A stretch of 64,000 bases of DNA, taken from positions 4,030,001 to 4,094,000 of the forward strand of contig CBDCBG010000006.1 in the NCBI GenBank assembly GCA_965214325.1, read 5' to 3'. Under the pieces are notes generated by a model. That model ran no database searches. It saw nothing but the letters and a program-made list of their open reading frames with translations, and was not told the DNA's origin. The position numbers and the translations under genes are program-made. Of the stretch, positions 45,039 through 54,146 are shown one piece after another. The stretch's first letter is position 1; the number at the start of each line of letters is the position of its first letter. Source of the stretch: JAJEFO01 sp965214325 (GTDB taxonomy: Bacteria > Pseudomonadota > Alphaproteobacteria > Rhodobacterales > Rhodobacteraceae).

Positions 45039-46044
45039 CTGATCCCGCTTCCGATAGTTTCGCCGCCTATCACTTGTCGTTCCGGGGTCGTCAAGAGGTC
45101 AAATGCCGATGCAGCAAATCTCGTTGTGGCGGTTTCCCATTGGCTATCGGCATTCAGATCGTTCGAGAATCCGGTTCGGAACCATGCTTGCCGCGCTGTC
45201 GCGGTGACCTGCCGCCCGCAGCGGCGGGATGCCGAAAGCCGCGGTGTTGATCGACGAGATCCATGGCGCGAAGACCAGGTACGCGGTGACCGATCGCAGG
45301 CAGTCGAAGATGCGGATGCCGGCTCCGTGGGTTCCCATGCCCGTTGCCACGGATTCTCGCTGATGTCGCAGGCGCCGCGCACGGCAAGGGTGAGGAGATT
45401 GAGAACCTCCGGCAGGCTGGCCAAGGCGTCCTTGTCGAGGACAGAGCTGCGCTCGCGATTGCGGCGGTTCAGTTTCGTGGCGATGCAGGCCACCGGCCAG
45501 ATAGCCAATCCGGGATTCATCCTGCGGCAAGTCAACCAGGTTGATCTGCGGAAGGCGATCAAGACATGCCTCAGCGCGGTCCATCATGCGCATTGCGCGA
45601 CCCGGGCTGCCGCGGCCGGGAATGCGCATGGTCTCGAGCATGCCGAAACGGAAGGTCAGGAGGTTGCCGAGTCAGCGACATTCTCGACCGGGCCCCCATC
45701 AATTGCCGGCACTGGCTCTGCTCGATCCTCCCGTCGGAGGCTGCCAGGACCCCGAAAGGGCGAGAGTGGCGTCTGAAGACGATCACGCGCCATTCGCCCC
45801 ATGTCCGGAGGCAACGCAACGCTCGGCAAGCGCGATCTGACGTAAGAGCAGCTGCGGGATAATACCGGGGCTCCGCGCCCAGATTTCGTGCACCGTGCAC
45901 CTGAAAGATCCGGGCCGCCGGATTGCAGGCAGCACCGACCCTGTCTGGGACGATTGACATTCCATTCGGGTCTCCTTGTCCAAGTCCGCCCAGCGACGCA
46001 AAGTCCTTCAATTTAGCCACTAACACCCATCATGAATCCTTATT
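45039..46044. other. Long gap with degenerate coding-like sequence
   Basis: No intact gene can be supported. On the minus strand, coding-like stretches appear in shifting frames, for example FRFGMLETMRIPG and INLVDLPQDESRIGYLAG (about 45490-45655) and LDKDALASLPEVLNLLTLAV (about 45380-45440) in another frame. This suggests an old, frameshifted gene whose family was not recognised. Confidence 0.35.
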
Positions 46045-46060
46045 TCCCAGTGCACTGGGA
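46045..46060. promoter_or_regulatory. Candidate operator upstream of the TTT operon
   Basis: Perfect 16-bp palindrome TCCCAGTGCACTGGGA in an A/T-richer stretch, 188 bases before the TctB start. Position and symmetry suit a dimeric regulator; the protein is not identified. Confidence 0.5.
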
Positions 46061-46247
46061 CTGCTCTATCTCTATGAAGCACATACGATGCCGGGGGATA
46101 GGAGGCCGTGAGACATGGCTCCGGGCGTGGCAATCTGGGCCACAGCCGAGTGCGTTTTACGGGCATGATCGCCTTTCCTGCACCTACGGCGCGGATCCTC
46201 ATCTGACGCTGCGCCAACGGGATTGAGGGATTGCAGGTGATTGCGAC

Positions 46248-46802
46248 GTGAAGATCATTGGGTATATCACCGCCGAATCCTGGCTGGCTGGCGGACTCGC
46301 GCTGTTGGGCATCCTCGGGTTCGTGTTCATGCCCCTGCTCGTGGCCCCGCCCAAGCTCTTGTTTGGACGGTCACTAACGGCAATTCCGCCTTCGCTCTTT
46401 CCGACGCTCGTCCTTGGCGCAATGGCGATCCTGGCCTGTCTACTGCTCTACCTGCAGCGCGGTTCTCTCCTGGCGACCCAAAGCAAGACCTTCGAAGAAG
46501 GCACGCTTCGACGCGTCGTGATGCTGTTTGCGGTGATGTTCTTCTATGCGCTAACCATGGCACCGCTTGGATTTTTCATCTCGTCGTCCCTGTCGATGGC
46601 CGCAGTGGCCTGGATCGCCGGAAACCGCTCGATCCTCCAGATCTGCGCGGCGTCGGTCATCTGTCCGGTCGCGCTCTATCTTGTCGCGACGCGCGGGCTT
46701 GCGGTGTCATTGCCCGAGCTCAGCGCAATCGAGTTCTTCTATGCGTGGATTTTCGATCAATCGAACGCGGTGTTCGCCGAATCGGAAGGGCGTTCTCCAT
46801 GA
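46248..46802 (+). CDS. tctB: Tripartite tricarboxylate transporter, TctB subunit
   Basis: A 184-residue small membrane subunit with four helices (AGGLALLGILGFVFMPLL, LFPTLVLGAMAILACLLLYL, VVMLFAVMFFYALTMAPLGF and a later ICPVALYLVATRG). It supports the large TctA channel. The start is GTG after a caggtga site. Its stop overlaps the tctA start by four bases. Confidence 0.85.
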   Translation: MKIIGYITAESWLAGGLALLGILGFVFMPLLVAPPKLLFGRSLTAIPPSLFPTLVLGAMAILACLLLYLQRGSLLATQSKTFEEGTLRRVVMLFAVMFFYALTMAPLGFFISSSLSMAAVAWIAGNRSILQICAASVICPVALYLVATRGLAVSLPELSAIEFFYAWIFDQSNAVFAESEGRSP

Positions 46803-48277
46803 TCGAGCAGTTTGCCGACGGCGCGATGCTTGCACTGCGCGCAGACACGATCTTGATGATCGCGATCGGATTGTTCTCCGGGATGCTCGTGGGTGCATTG
46901 CCGGGCTTCACGACCCTGATGGCGATGGCGATCCTGCTGCCATTGTCGTTCTTCCTCGATCCGCTGGTCGGGATCCCGTTCCTTCTGGGCGTCTACAAGG
47001 GCGGGATATTCGGCGGTTCGATCCCGGCGATCCTGGTGTCCATGCCCGGAACGGGGGCCGCCGTCGCCACGTCGATTGACGGCTACAAGCTCACACAGAA
47101 GGGCCAGTCCCGCAAAGCGCTCGACATGGCCCTCTATTCGTCGATGATCGGCGATACGTTCAGCGACATCTTCACGATCGTGATGATCTTCCCGATCGCC
47201 ATTCTGGTGATGCAGTTCGGGCCGCCGGAACTTTTCGCGGTTCTCCTGATGAGCCTTGTCATCATCGTTTCAACGTCGGGCAGGAATCCGTTGAAGGGGC
47301 TGGTGATGATGCTCTTCGGCCTCTGGCTCGCCCAGGTCGGGACGGATCCGATCGGAGGCGTCGAGCGGTTCACCTTCGGCATCTTCGAGCTGAAGTCCGG
47401 CATCCCGCTCCTGCCCATGCTGATCGGGGTCTTCGCGCTGCCTGAACTGGTCTACGCGGTCATGCGCAGCGAGAGGGTCGGCGGCTTCGCCAAGCTGGTG
47501 GGCGAGCGGCTGAGCAAGGCGGAATTCAAGCGCTGCATCCCCACGATCCGGCGCTCGACTCTGATCGGCACGGCGATTGGCATCGTGCCGGGCCTGGGCC
47601 AGGTTGTCGCGGCGATGATGGGGTATTCGGCCGCCAAGAACGCCTCGTCTCACCCGGAGACCTTTGGCGAGGGCGAGATCGAAGGCGTGGCCGCAGCCGA
47701 GGCTGCGAATAACGCCGTGAACGGGCCGACGCTTGTGCCACTGCTTACGCTGGGCATCCCAGGCGACAACGTGACAGCGATACTGCTCGGCGCATTCGTG
47801 GCGCAAGGATTGAGGCCTGGACCGCAGCTGTTTGAAGCGCAGGGAACGATCGTCTTTGGAATTCTCGTCGCGATGGTGCTGGCGAACCTGATGTTCGTTG
47901 TCATCGGATATCTGTCAATCCCGCTCTTCTCGCGAATCGTGACGATCAAGACCGGGCTGCTGGTGCCGATCGTGATCATGTTCGCGTTCGCCGGGGCCTA
48001 CGTGTACCGCTCGGACCCGACGGACGTGCTGATGCTGGTCGTGTTTGGCCTGTTCGGCCTGCTGGCGCGGGCTGCGAAATTCGATGTCATGCCCATGGTG
48101 ATGGGCTTCATTCTCGGGAGCGCGCTCGAATATGCGTTCGGCCAGACGATCGCGATGGCCGGGTCGACGCCGCTTCAGTTCATGTTTACGGAGCGACTGG
48201 GCATGGTCGCCGTTTTGATCGCGACGCCGATCATCGGCTATGTCCTCTGGCGCCGGACGAAAGCCGCCACGATCTAG
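46799..48277 (+). CDS. tctA: Tripartite tricarboxylate transporter, TctA subunit
   Basis: A 492-residue permease with about twelve helices and the TctA signatures LVGALPGFTTLMAMAI, GVYKGGIFGGSIPAIL and the second-half GIVPGLGQVVAAMMGYSAAK and LTLGIPGDNVTAILLGAF. It imports a carboxylate with protons or sodium, using the periplasmic TctC. The ATG overlaps the stop of tctB (ATGA). The frame continues 186 codons upstream but that part is out-of-frame tctB. Confidence 0.93.
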   Translation: MIEQFADGAMLALRADTILMIAIGLFSGMLVGALPGFTTLMAMAILLPLSFFLDPLVGIPFLLGVYKGGIFGGSIPAILVSMPGTGAAVATSIDGYKLTQKGQSRKALDMALYSSMIGDTFSDIFTIVMIFPIAILVMQFGPPELFAVLLMSLVIIVSTSGRNPLKGLVMMLFGLWLAQVGTDPIGGVERFTFGIFELKSGIPLLPMLIGVFALPELVYAVMRSERVGGFAKLVGERLSKAEFKRCIPTIRRSTLIGTAIGIVPGLGQVVAAMMGYSAAKNASSHPETFGEGEIEGVAAAEAANNAVNGPTLVPLLTLGIPGDNVTAILLGAFVAQGLRPGPQLFEAQGTIVFGILVAMVLANLMFVVIGYLSIPLFSRIVTIKTGLLVPIVIMFAFAGAYVYRSDPTDVLMLVVFGLFGLLARAAKFDVMPMVMGFILGSALEYAFGQTIAMAGSTPLQFMFTERLGMVAVLIATPIIGYVLWRRTKAATI

Positions 48278-48325
48278 AATGGCGGGACACAACGACAAAA
48301 AACAGATCGATCAAAGGAGGAAATC

Positions 48326-49285
48326 ATGATCTGGAAATCTCTGAAGAGAACCATGGGCGCTGCGCTTGTCGCCACGCTCGGATTGGGTTCGGTCGCTCTC
48401 GCGGAGTACCCCGAAAAGCCGATCACGCTCGTTATCCCCTTGGGCGCTGGCGGTTCGCATGACCTGAATGCACGGGTGATCACGTCGATTATCCCGCAGT
48501 ATCTTGATCAGGCAATGATCGTGCGTCTCAGCCCTGGTGCTGGCGGACAAAAGGGCACTCAGGAAGTTGCCAATGCGGCCGCGGACGGGTACACGCTGCT
48601 GTTCTCGCACAACTATATCGACATGCTGCAGCAGCACGTCGAATCGCTTCCCTATGACCCAAATGCGGACTTTGTCCCCGTGGCACGCGTCAACTACGCG
48701 CCGATCGCCGTGGTAGTCCGGGGTGACAGCGAATTGAACAGCTTCGAGGACCTGATCGCCGCGGCCAAGGCTGATCCGGACGGCGTGGACATGGCGCATT
48801 CCGGGAACTGGGGCGCGCTGTTCGTGCCGGCAGCCCAGATCATGAAGGCCACGGACACGGTATTCAACCTCGTGCCGTTCCAGGGTGGCGGGCCTGCCAT
48901 GCAAGCCTTGCTGGCGGGCGATGCCGACGTGACGATGGGTTTCCCGTCGACGCTTGCGTCGCTGGTGAACTCCGGCAAGGTCAAGGTTCTGGCCACAGCC
49001 GGTGACGAGCGCATCTATGAGGACGTGCCGAGCTTTGCCGAATTGGGCATCGGCGGGGACGTGGGTTTCATGCACCGTGTGGTTCTCGCTCCCGCAGGGA
49101 CACCGGACGACGTTCTTGCCAAGCTCGACGAAGCCTTCACGGCCTTGCAGGAGGACCGGACCTACAACCGCATGATGGGACGTCTGGGTGAAAACACGGA
49201 CTACATCGGCGGTGCGGACTACCAGACGATGCGGGTCGATCAGTATTCGGCCTACAAAGACCTGGTCGATGCCATCACGCAATGA
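48326..49285 (+). CDS. tctC: Tripartite tricarboxylate transporter solute-binding protein (TctC/Bug)
   Basis: A 319-residue periplasmic binding protein with a signal peptide (cleavage after GLGSVALA, residue 26). The Bug fold is shown by YPEKPITLVIPLGAGGSHD, LSPGAGGQKGTQEVANA and VPFQGGGPAMQALLAGDAD. It binds the ligand and hands it to TctAB. Here it is last in the operon (B-A-C), while C-B-A is more common. A ggagga site fits the ATG. Confidence 0.92.
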   Translation: MIWKSLKRTMGAALVATLGLGSVALAEYPEKPITLVIPLGAGGSHDLNARVITSIIPQYLDQAMIVRLSPGAGGQKGTQEVANAAADGYTLLFSHNYIDMLQQHVESLPYDPNADFVPVARVNYAPIAVVVRGDSELNSFEDLIAAAKADPDGVDMAHSGNWGALFVPAAQIMKATDTVFNLVPFQGGGPAMQALLAGDADVTMGFPSTLASLVNSGKVKVLATAGDERIYEDVPSFAELGIGGDVGFMHRVVLAPAGTPDDVLAKLDEAFTALQEDRTYNRMMGRLGENTDYIGGADYQTMRVDQYSAYKDLVDAITQ

Positions 49286-49293
49286 ACCTGTTT

Positions 49294-49320
49294 TGCCGGG
49301 CAGACTTGCGCTGCCCGGCA
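49294..49320 (+). terminator. Strong hairpin after tctC
   Basis: Perfect 10-bp stem TGCCGGGCAG/CTGCCCGGCA with a 7-base loop directly after the tctC stop. There is no U-run, so it may be a message stabiliser or a partial terminator before the OsmC gene. Confidence 0.55.
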
Positions 49321-49341
49321 AACGCCAATCGGAGTAACGAA

Positions 49342-49821
49342 ATGGCCGTCAGGGAAAAACCGATCTGGACTTTCCGCACCCACGCCCTGCAAGAGACGAG
49401 GACGAAGTCCCAAGCCTGGTCCAGGGACGTCAAGATGATCATCGACGAACCCATCGAGCGCGGCGGAACGAATGAGGGCCCGATGCCGGTCGAGATGGTT
49501 TTCGCCGGCCTGGCCGGTTGTACGCACGTGATCTCGAACAAGCTGGCCACAGACAATGACGTCGTCATCGAGGACATGGAAATCGACATCGTCACGACGA
49601 TGGACAGTCGGGGCACACGCCTGATCGAGCCGATCGACGTGCCGTTTCCGAAGGTCATCATCAACATCGTGACGACTATGAGCGGTCATCCAGAGGGCAT
49701 CGACGCGGTCGTGACCAAATTGCGCGAGCACTGCGCCGTCTCGAAGATGTTGCGCCAGTCCGGCAGCGAAGTGATCGAGAACTGGACGATCAACGGCGCG
49801 GCATGGCAGGCGACTGCCTGA
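49342..49821 (+). CDS. OsmC family protein
   Basis: A 159-residue OsmC/Ohr-type protein. The two redox cysteines of the family are in GLAGCTHV (near residue 64) and EHCAVSKM (near residue 134). Such proteins reduce organic hydroperoxides. A ggag site sits ahead of the ATG at 49342. It follows the TTT operon after the hairpin and is convergent with the Ldh-type gene. Confidence 0.88.
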   Translation: MAVREKPIWTFRTHALQETRTKSQAWSRDVKMIIDEPIERGGTNEGPMPVEMVFAGLAGCTHVISNKLATDNDVVIEDMEIDIVTTMDSRGTRLIEPIDVPFPKVIINIVTTMSGHPEGIDAVVTKLREHCAVSKMLRQSGSEVIENWTINGAAWQATA

Positions 49822-49825
49822 ACAG

Positions 49826-50884
49826 CTAGAGCCGGTCTATGCCCAACGCATCGGCAAGTGCATCGAGCCTGCCCACCAGGGTCACAGGTATCGGGATGCC
49901 GCTTTCCTTACGCTCGGCGCTTGTGGCCGCCAGCCGTTCACCGGGCAACCTGATTTCGCCGACCCCCGGAAGCCGGTCGGATGACTTAATCTCCCTCCAG
50001 ACCGAGTCGACTTGCGCCTTGAACGTGTCGACATCCGCGAACGCGGCGATGTCGAGGGCTATGACGAAATGACCGGTGTTCGTGGTCGCCTCGGGATCGG
50101 CGTTGAAGTCCACCACGTCGGTGCCGAAGGCCGCTCCATTCAGCGTGCCCGCCAGAAGTCCGAAGACCAGCGACAACCCGTATCCCTTCGGTCCGCCGAT
50201 GGGCAGCAAGAGCCCCTCGCCAGCGCGGGCCGGGTCCGTCAGCGGCTGGCCGCGCCTGTCGATCATCCAGCCCTCCGGCATGGTTTCGCCCCGGTCTGCG
50301 GCGGTCTTGACCTTGCCATAGGCAGCAACTGTGGTGGCCATGTCCAAGACCACTGCAGGTTGCGTGTTCGACGGAATCGCCACCGAGATCGGATTGGTGC
50401 TCAGCAGCAGGTCGGTACCGCCCCAAGGCGGCAAATGGTTGGCGCTGCCGACAGCCACGTAGAGCCCGATCATGTTCCGGGCCAACGGCATCCGCGCATA
50501 GAGGAACGCCGGTCCGGCATGGTTCGAATGCCTTGCGCCTACCCATGCGACCCCGCTGGTCCCGGCCTTCTCCATGGCCAGTTCCGCCGCGCGCGACATC
50601 ACCAGATGCCCTGGCCCGTTCCCGCCATCGAGCAAGGCCGTGGCAGGACGTTCGGCGATCACCGAGATTTCCGGGTCGACCGACATCCCTCCCGCACGGA
50701 TCCGCCCGATGTACTGGGGCAGGCGAAACACCCCATGGCTATCCTGTCCGCCAATGTCAGCCTCGGTCATCAGCTCGGCCATCCGGGCGGCGTTTTCCGG
50801 CGGCATGTCGCAGGCACGAAAGGCAGCGGCGATGAATTCCTGAAGCCGGTCAGATTCTATGTTGCGTGTGACGCTTTTCTTCAT
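49826..50884 (-). CDS. Ldh family (malate/L-lactate/ureidoglycolate-type) dehydrogenase
   Basis: A 352-residue NAD(P)-dependent oxidoreductase of the Ldh2 family, which differs from classic Rossmann enzymes. Hallmarks are ADIGGQDSHGVFRLPQY with the catalytic histidine, GARHSNHAGPAFLYA, STNPISVAIPS and a GPKGYGLSLVFGLLAGTL stretch. It oxidises 2-hydroxy acids. The ATG at 50884 has ggggag ahead of it; an alternative in-frame ATG is at 50896. It is divergent from the cupin gene. Confidence 0.92.
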   Translation of the reverse strand: MKKSVTRNIESDRLQEFIAAAFRACDMPPENAARMAELMTEADIGGQDSHGVFRLPQYIGRIRAGGMSVDPEISVIAERPATALLDGGNGPGHLVMSRAAELAMEKAGTSGVAWVGARHSNHAGPAFLYARMPLARNMIGLYVAVGSANHLPPWGGTDLLLSTNPISVAIPSNTQPAVVLDMATTVAAYGKVKTAADRGETMPEGWMIDRRGQPLTDPARAGEGLLLPIGGPKGYGLSLVFGLLAGTLNGAAFGTDVVDFNADPEATTNTGHFVIALDIAAFADVDTFKAQVDSVWREIKSSDRLPGVGEIRLPGERLAATSAERKESGIPIPVTLVGRLDALADALGIDRL

Positions 50885-50922
50885 TTCACTCCCCATTGCC
50901 CAACCCGTTCGCGGAAACCTCA

Positions 50923-51327
50923 ATGAGCGAAGCAGCTATCGTTCCTTATGCAATGATCTCGCCCTTTGCCCGGGGCGACGGTGTCGAAACCCGCCTTATG
51001 ATCGGGAGCGAGCGCGTGAAAGCCCCGCCTTTCACGACAGGCATGACCGTGTTTCCCGCCGGGTCCGCGGCACCCATGCACAGCCACAACTGCGACGAAC
51101 AGGTCACGATCCTCGCAGGACGGGCCATGGCGGAGGTCGCCGGAGTTCAGTCCGAACTTGGACCCATGGACACCAGCTTCATTCCGGCCCATATGCCCCA
51201 TCGCTTCGAGAACATCGGTGACGGACCTCTGAAGATCCTGTGGATCTATGCGGCTGCAGAGGTCACGCGGACCTTCACGGAAACAGGAGAGACCGTCCCT
51301 CATCTGTCGCCGGGGGACAAGGTCTGA
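50923..51327 (+). CDS. Cupin domain-containing protein
   Basis: A 134-residue single-domain cupin. The metal-binding motif 1 is MHSHNCDEQVTILAGRA and motif 2 is FIPAHMPHRFENIG, with the three histidines and a glutamate position present. The ligand is unknown. It overlaps the end of the convergent BKACE gene by 28 bases. The start ATG has only a weak binding site. Confidence 0.85.
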   Translation: MSEAAIVPYAMISPFARGDGVETRLMIGSERVKAPPFTTGMTVFPAGSAAPMHSHNCDEQVTILAGRAMAEVAGVQSELGPMDTSFIPAHMPHRFENIGDGPLKILWIYAAAEVTRTFTETGETVPHLSPGDKV

Positions 51328-52123
51328 CCCGCCGCGTCGCCTGACGCGATTTCGTCAAGCGCGGCTCGCACCTCGGTCACGCGTGCGGCATTGTCTTGCG
51401 CCAAGGATCCGTCCGCGTTCCAGAGCGAGTTCTCGAACCCGACCCGCCCCTTGCGGCAGCTCGTGCAAGGCAGGCCCCTTCGGCCGGACCGAAAGCGCAA
51501 ACCATCCAGTCGAATTCCAAATCGGCCTTTCGCGCGTTGAGAGGCGCCAGAAAGGCCTCAAGATCGAATGGGCGCGGCAGCACCGATCCAGAGTAGGAGC
51601 CGAGCACGACTTGCAGCTGGTGACGTGTGCCCGGAACAATCCTTTGGTCGATGCATTCCAGCAGCCAGTGCAACTCCTGCGCAGTGTATACGATGTGTTG
51701 CACGCAGACCCCTAAGTCATGCGCCCAGGCGTAGAACGCCCGAGCGTATTCCACCTCGGTCCGAACGCGGAGCAATTCGCGGAGAGCGACGGACACCGAG
51801 GGTGGCCGCAACGCGCGGATCATCGCCCGCTGGGCGTCGGCACCATAGCGGCCGGCGGCCTCGCTCGTCACCTGAAGGAACAGATCGGGCACCGCGTGCT
51901 CGAGGGTGGCCATCGCCTCTCGGTACAGTCCCGTGTCGAGGCTGTGCCTGCCTTCCTTGTCGCGCAAATGTAGGTGCAAGCCGTCCGCACCGGCCCTTTG
52001 GCAGGCAAAGGCCGTCTCGACGGTTTCTTCCAGCGTGACCGGCAACGCCGGGTGATCCGACTTGCCCCGTCGTGCGCCGTTCGGCGCGACCATCAGCCGG
52101 GGCAAGGGGCGCGACCGCGTCAT
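51300..52123 (-). pseudogene. 3-keto-5-aminohexanoate cleavage (BKACE) family protein, frameshifted
   Basis: From ATG 52123 the frame reads MTRSRPLPRLMVAPNGARRG with the BKACE opening, CQRAGADGLHLHLRD (zinc-binding histidines) and WMVCAFGPAEGACL. In a ggggcggg tract near 51455-51465 the frame is lost. The expected GRVGFENSLW and the rest of the tail continue in another frame to a stop at 51300. These zinc enzymes condense 3-keto acids with acetyl-CoA. The ATG overlaps the stop of the Gfo/Idh gene (ATGA). One base may be extra or missing, either real or from assembly. Confidence 0.8.
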
Positions 52124-53148
52124 GCAAGTTCCGCGATCTCGACGGTGCGCCGATCCTCGGCCGAGCGGGCGATGGCCTCGAGCACTTCGACATTGTGAAC
52201 CATCTGCCCTGTCGTGAACGGGTACTCGGCCGTGCCCGCGATCGCCGCGGCGAAGGCCTCGAGGTTGCGGACCACCGTGTCCTCCCATTCAAATTCCTTG
52301 CGGACGGATTCCTGTCCCGTCTCCGACGCCAGGTAGCGCACCTTGCCGCCGGGAGTGTCAGGGTGGCTTTCGTTCAGGACCTCGATCCATTGCCTGGTCC
52401 CGAAGACGTGCATCCGGATGAAGTGAGGGGTGTGCAGAATCGCCGACATCGTCGCAGTCATCCCGGCCTCGAATCCAAGCTGGGCGGTGACGACATCGCC
52501 TGTCTCCCATCCTAGCGAGCGGCTCGCGGTCATCGCCTGCACCGTCCCGACCCGCCCGAAGAAGGAGATCAGAAGATCGGTCAGGTGAATGCCCATCGCT
52601 GTCATGCCCGCGGCAGGCGCGACGGCCCTTGATGTGCGCCAGTCGCCTTTGGGCACGCCGATCAGCTTGTCATGCGAAAAGGCCGCCTCGGCGTGCATGA
52701 TCGTGCCAAGCGCGCCTGCATCGATTGCCGCTTTCAGCGCGATCATCGCGGGTTCGAAGCGGCGCTCGTGTCCGATGCCTAGTTGCACGCCGGCCTGCTG
52801 TACCGCCGCCACCGAGCGACGTGCGCTCGCTGCCGAAAGGCCCAGGGGCTTCTCGCAGAAGACATGCTTGCCAGCGCTGGCGCATGCGATCACCTGCTGC
52901 TCATGGACGAGATTCGGCGTGGTCAGCACTATCGCGTCCACATCGCTGCGAGCCAGAGCGTTGTCCAGGTCCGGCTGCGGCTCCAGGCCGTGCGCGCGAA
53001 TGTCGTCATGCACCGCCGCAGCGGGCTCGATGACGACAGCGACGGTGATGTCAGGATGACCCGCCAGGCGTTTCGCCATGTGTCGGCCCCACCAGCCGTA
53101 ACCGGCGATGGCGATCCGAAGCGGGCGGACCGGGGACGACGCGCTCAA
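52120..53148 (-). CDS. Gfo/Idh/MocA family oxidoreductase
   Basis: A 342-residue oxidoreductase with the cofactor motif AIAGYGWWGRHMA near the N-terminus, the family hallmark CEKPLGLS near residue 95 and a C-terminal GIHLTDLLISFFG metal/substrate region. It apparently starts with TTG at 53148, which overlaps the stop of the flavin reductase gene (TTGA); no ATG fits better. Co-transcribed between the flavin reductase and BKACE genes. Confidence 0.85.
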   Translation of the reverse strand: MSASSPVRPLRIAIAGYGWWGRHMAKRLAGHPDITVAVVIEPAAAVHDDIRAHGLEPQPDLDNALARSDVDAIVLTTPNLVHEQQVIACASAGKHVFCEKPLGLSAASARRSVAAVQQAGVQLGIGHERRFEPAMIALKAAIDAGALGTIMHAEAAFSHDKLIGVPKGDWRTSRAVAPAAGMTAMGIHLTDLLISFFGRVGTVQAMTASRSLGWETGDVVTAQLGFEAGMTATMSAILHTPHFIRMHVFGTRQWIEVLNESHPDTPGGKVRYLASETGQESVRKEFEWEDTVVRNLEAFAAAIAGTAEYPFTTGQMVHNVEVLEAIARSAEDRRTVEIAELA

Positions 53149-53651
53149 ACGGTTGCGCCCAAGGACGTGAACTGACCGCGGAAGAACACCAGCGGGTTGC
53201 CGTCGCGGCTGTCGATGGTTCGCACGGAGCCCACGACTATGTGGTGATCGCCGCAGAGGATCATCTGCTTGACGTCGCATTCCAATGTCGCGATTGCGCT
53301 GTCCAGAACTGGAACGCTGCACCATCCCCGCCGCCAGGGGACGCCGTCGAACTTGTTGTCCGACGGGCGTGCAAACTGCATGATCCGGTCCTTGTCCTCT
53401 GCCGGCATGACATTGACAGCGAAGGCGCCATGGCGCGCGAAAGCGGTGCGCGAGGGAGCAGTGGATGCGATGCTCCAAAGGATCTCAGGAGGATCGAGAG
53501 ATACGGAAGAGAAGGAGTTCACCGCCAGTCCCACTGGCTTGGCGTCGTTGTCGCAGGTCGTCACGACCGCAACGCCGGTCGCGAAGCGGCCGAGGACGTC
53601 CCGAAGCTCACACTGGGCAAAGGGAACTGGGCATGTGCTGTGCATGTTCAT
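53145..53651 (-). CDS. Flavin reductase family protein
   Basis: A 168-residue split-barrel FMN-binding reductase, the type that supplies reduced flavin to monooxygenases. It has FATGVAVVTTCDN, GLAVNSFSSVSLDPPEIL and CGDHHIVVGSV. The ATG at 53651 follows ggagga at seven bases. Its likely partner is the LLM-class oxidoreductase at 56644, which is in the same region on the other strand. Divergent from the broken LysR gene. Confidence 0.88.
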   Translation of the reverse strand: MNMHSTCPVPFAQCELRDVLGRFATGVAVVTTCDNDAKPVGLAVNSFSSVSLDPPEILWSIASTAPSRTAFARHGAFAVNVMPAEDKDRIMQFARPSDNKFDGVPWRRGWCSVPVLDSAIATLECDVKQMILCGDHHIVVGSVRTIDSRDGNPLVFFRGQFTSLGATV

Positions 53652-53767
53652 CGGCACCTCCTCCGTGCAAACGTGAAGATAGCGATCTGGGGATGTTGAA
53701 AAACTAATAATTGATGATAGTCTCGATCTGGTTTTCTGATATCTATGCTGGACTGAAGGGGTCGTCG

Positions 53768-54146
53768 GTGAAACTTCAGCATCTGAAATACTTCGTCGCC
53801 GTGTTCGAGGAAGGGTCCTTTTCGGCCGGCGCGCAGCGGGTGAACGCGACGCAGTCGGGCCTGTCGATGCATGTGCGGCAGCTTGAGGACCGGTACCAGG
53901 TCCAGCTCTTGTACCGCAGCTCCACGGGAGTCACGCCTACCGAGGCGGGCAAGCGGTTCTATCGCGACGCGGTGCGCGTGTTGCATGCGGCGACCGAGGC
54001 GGAGGCCAACTTGCGAGCCCTGTCCGGCGCGGTGACAGGACATGTGACCGTGGGACTGATGCCAACATTTACGCGCGCGGTCCTTGGGCCGGCACTGATG
54101 CGGTTCGCCATGGACTTTCCCAATGTCAAGGTGGCGGTGCGCGAGG
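53768..54146 (+). pseudogene. LysR-family regulator, N-terminal part, split by an ISKra4 element
   Basis: A GTG start with aagggg ahead gives MKLQHLKYFVAVFEEGSF, then the LysR helix-turn-helix (AQRVNATQSGLSMHVRQLE) and the linker helix. The frame is cut at NVKVAVREG by the insertion and stops eight bases inside it. The remaining half is at 55985. The divergent gene on the other side of an A/T-rich 116-base spacer is the flavin reductase, its likely target. Confidence 0.88.
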
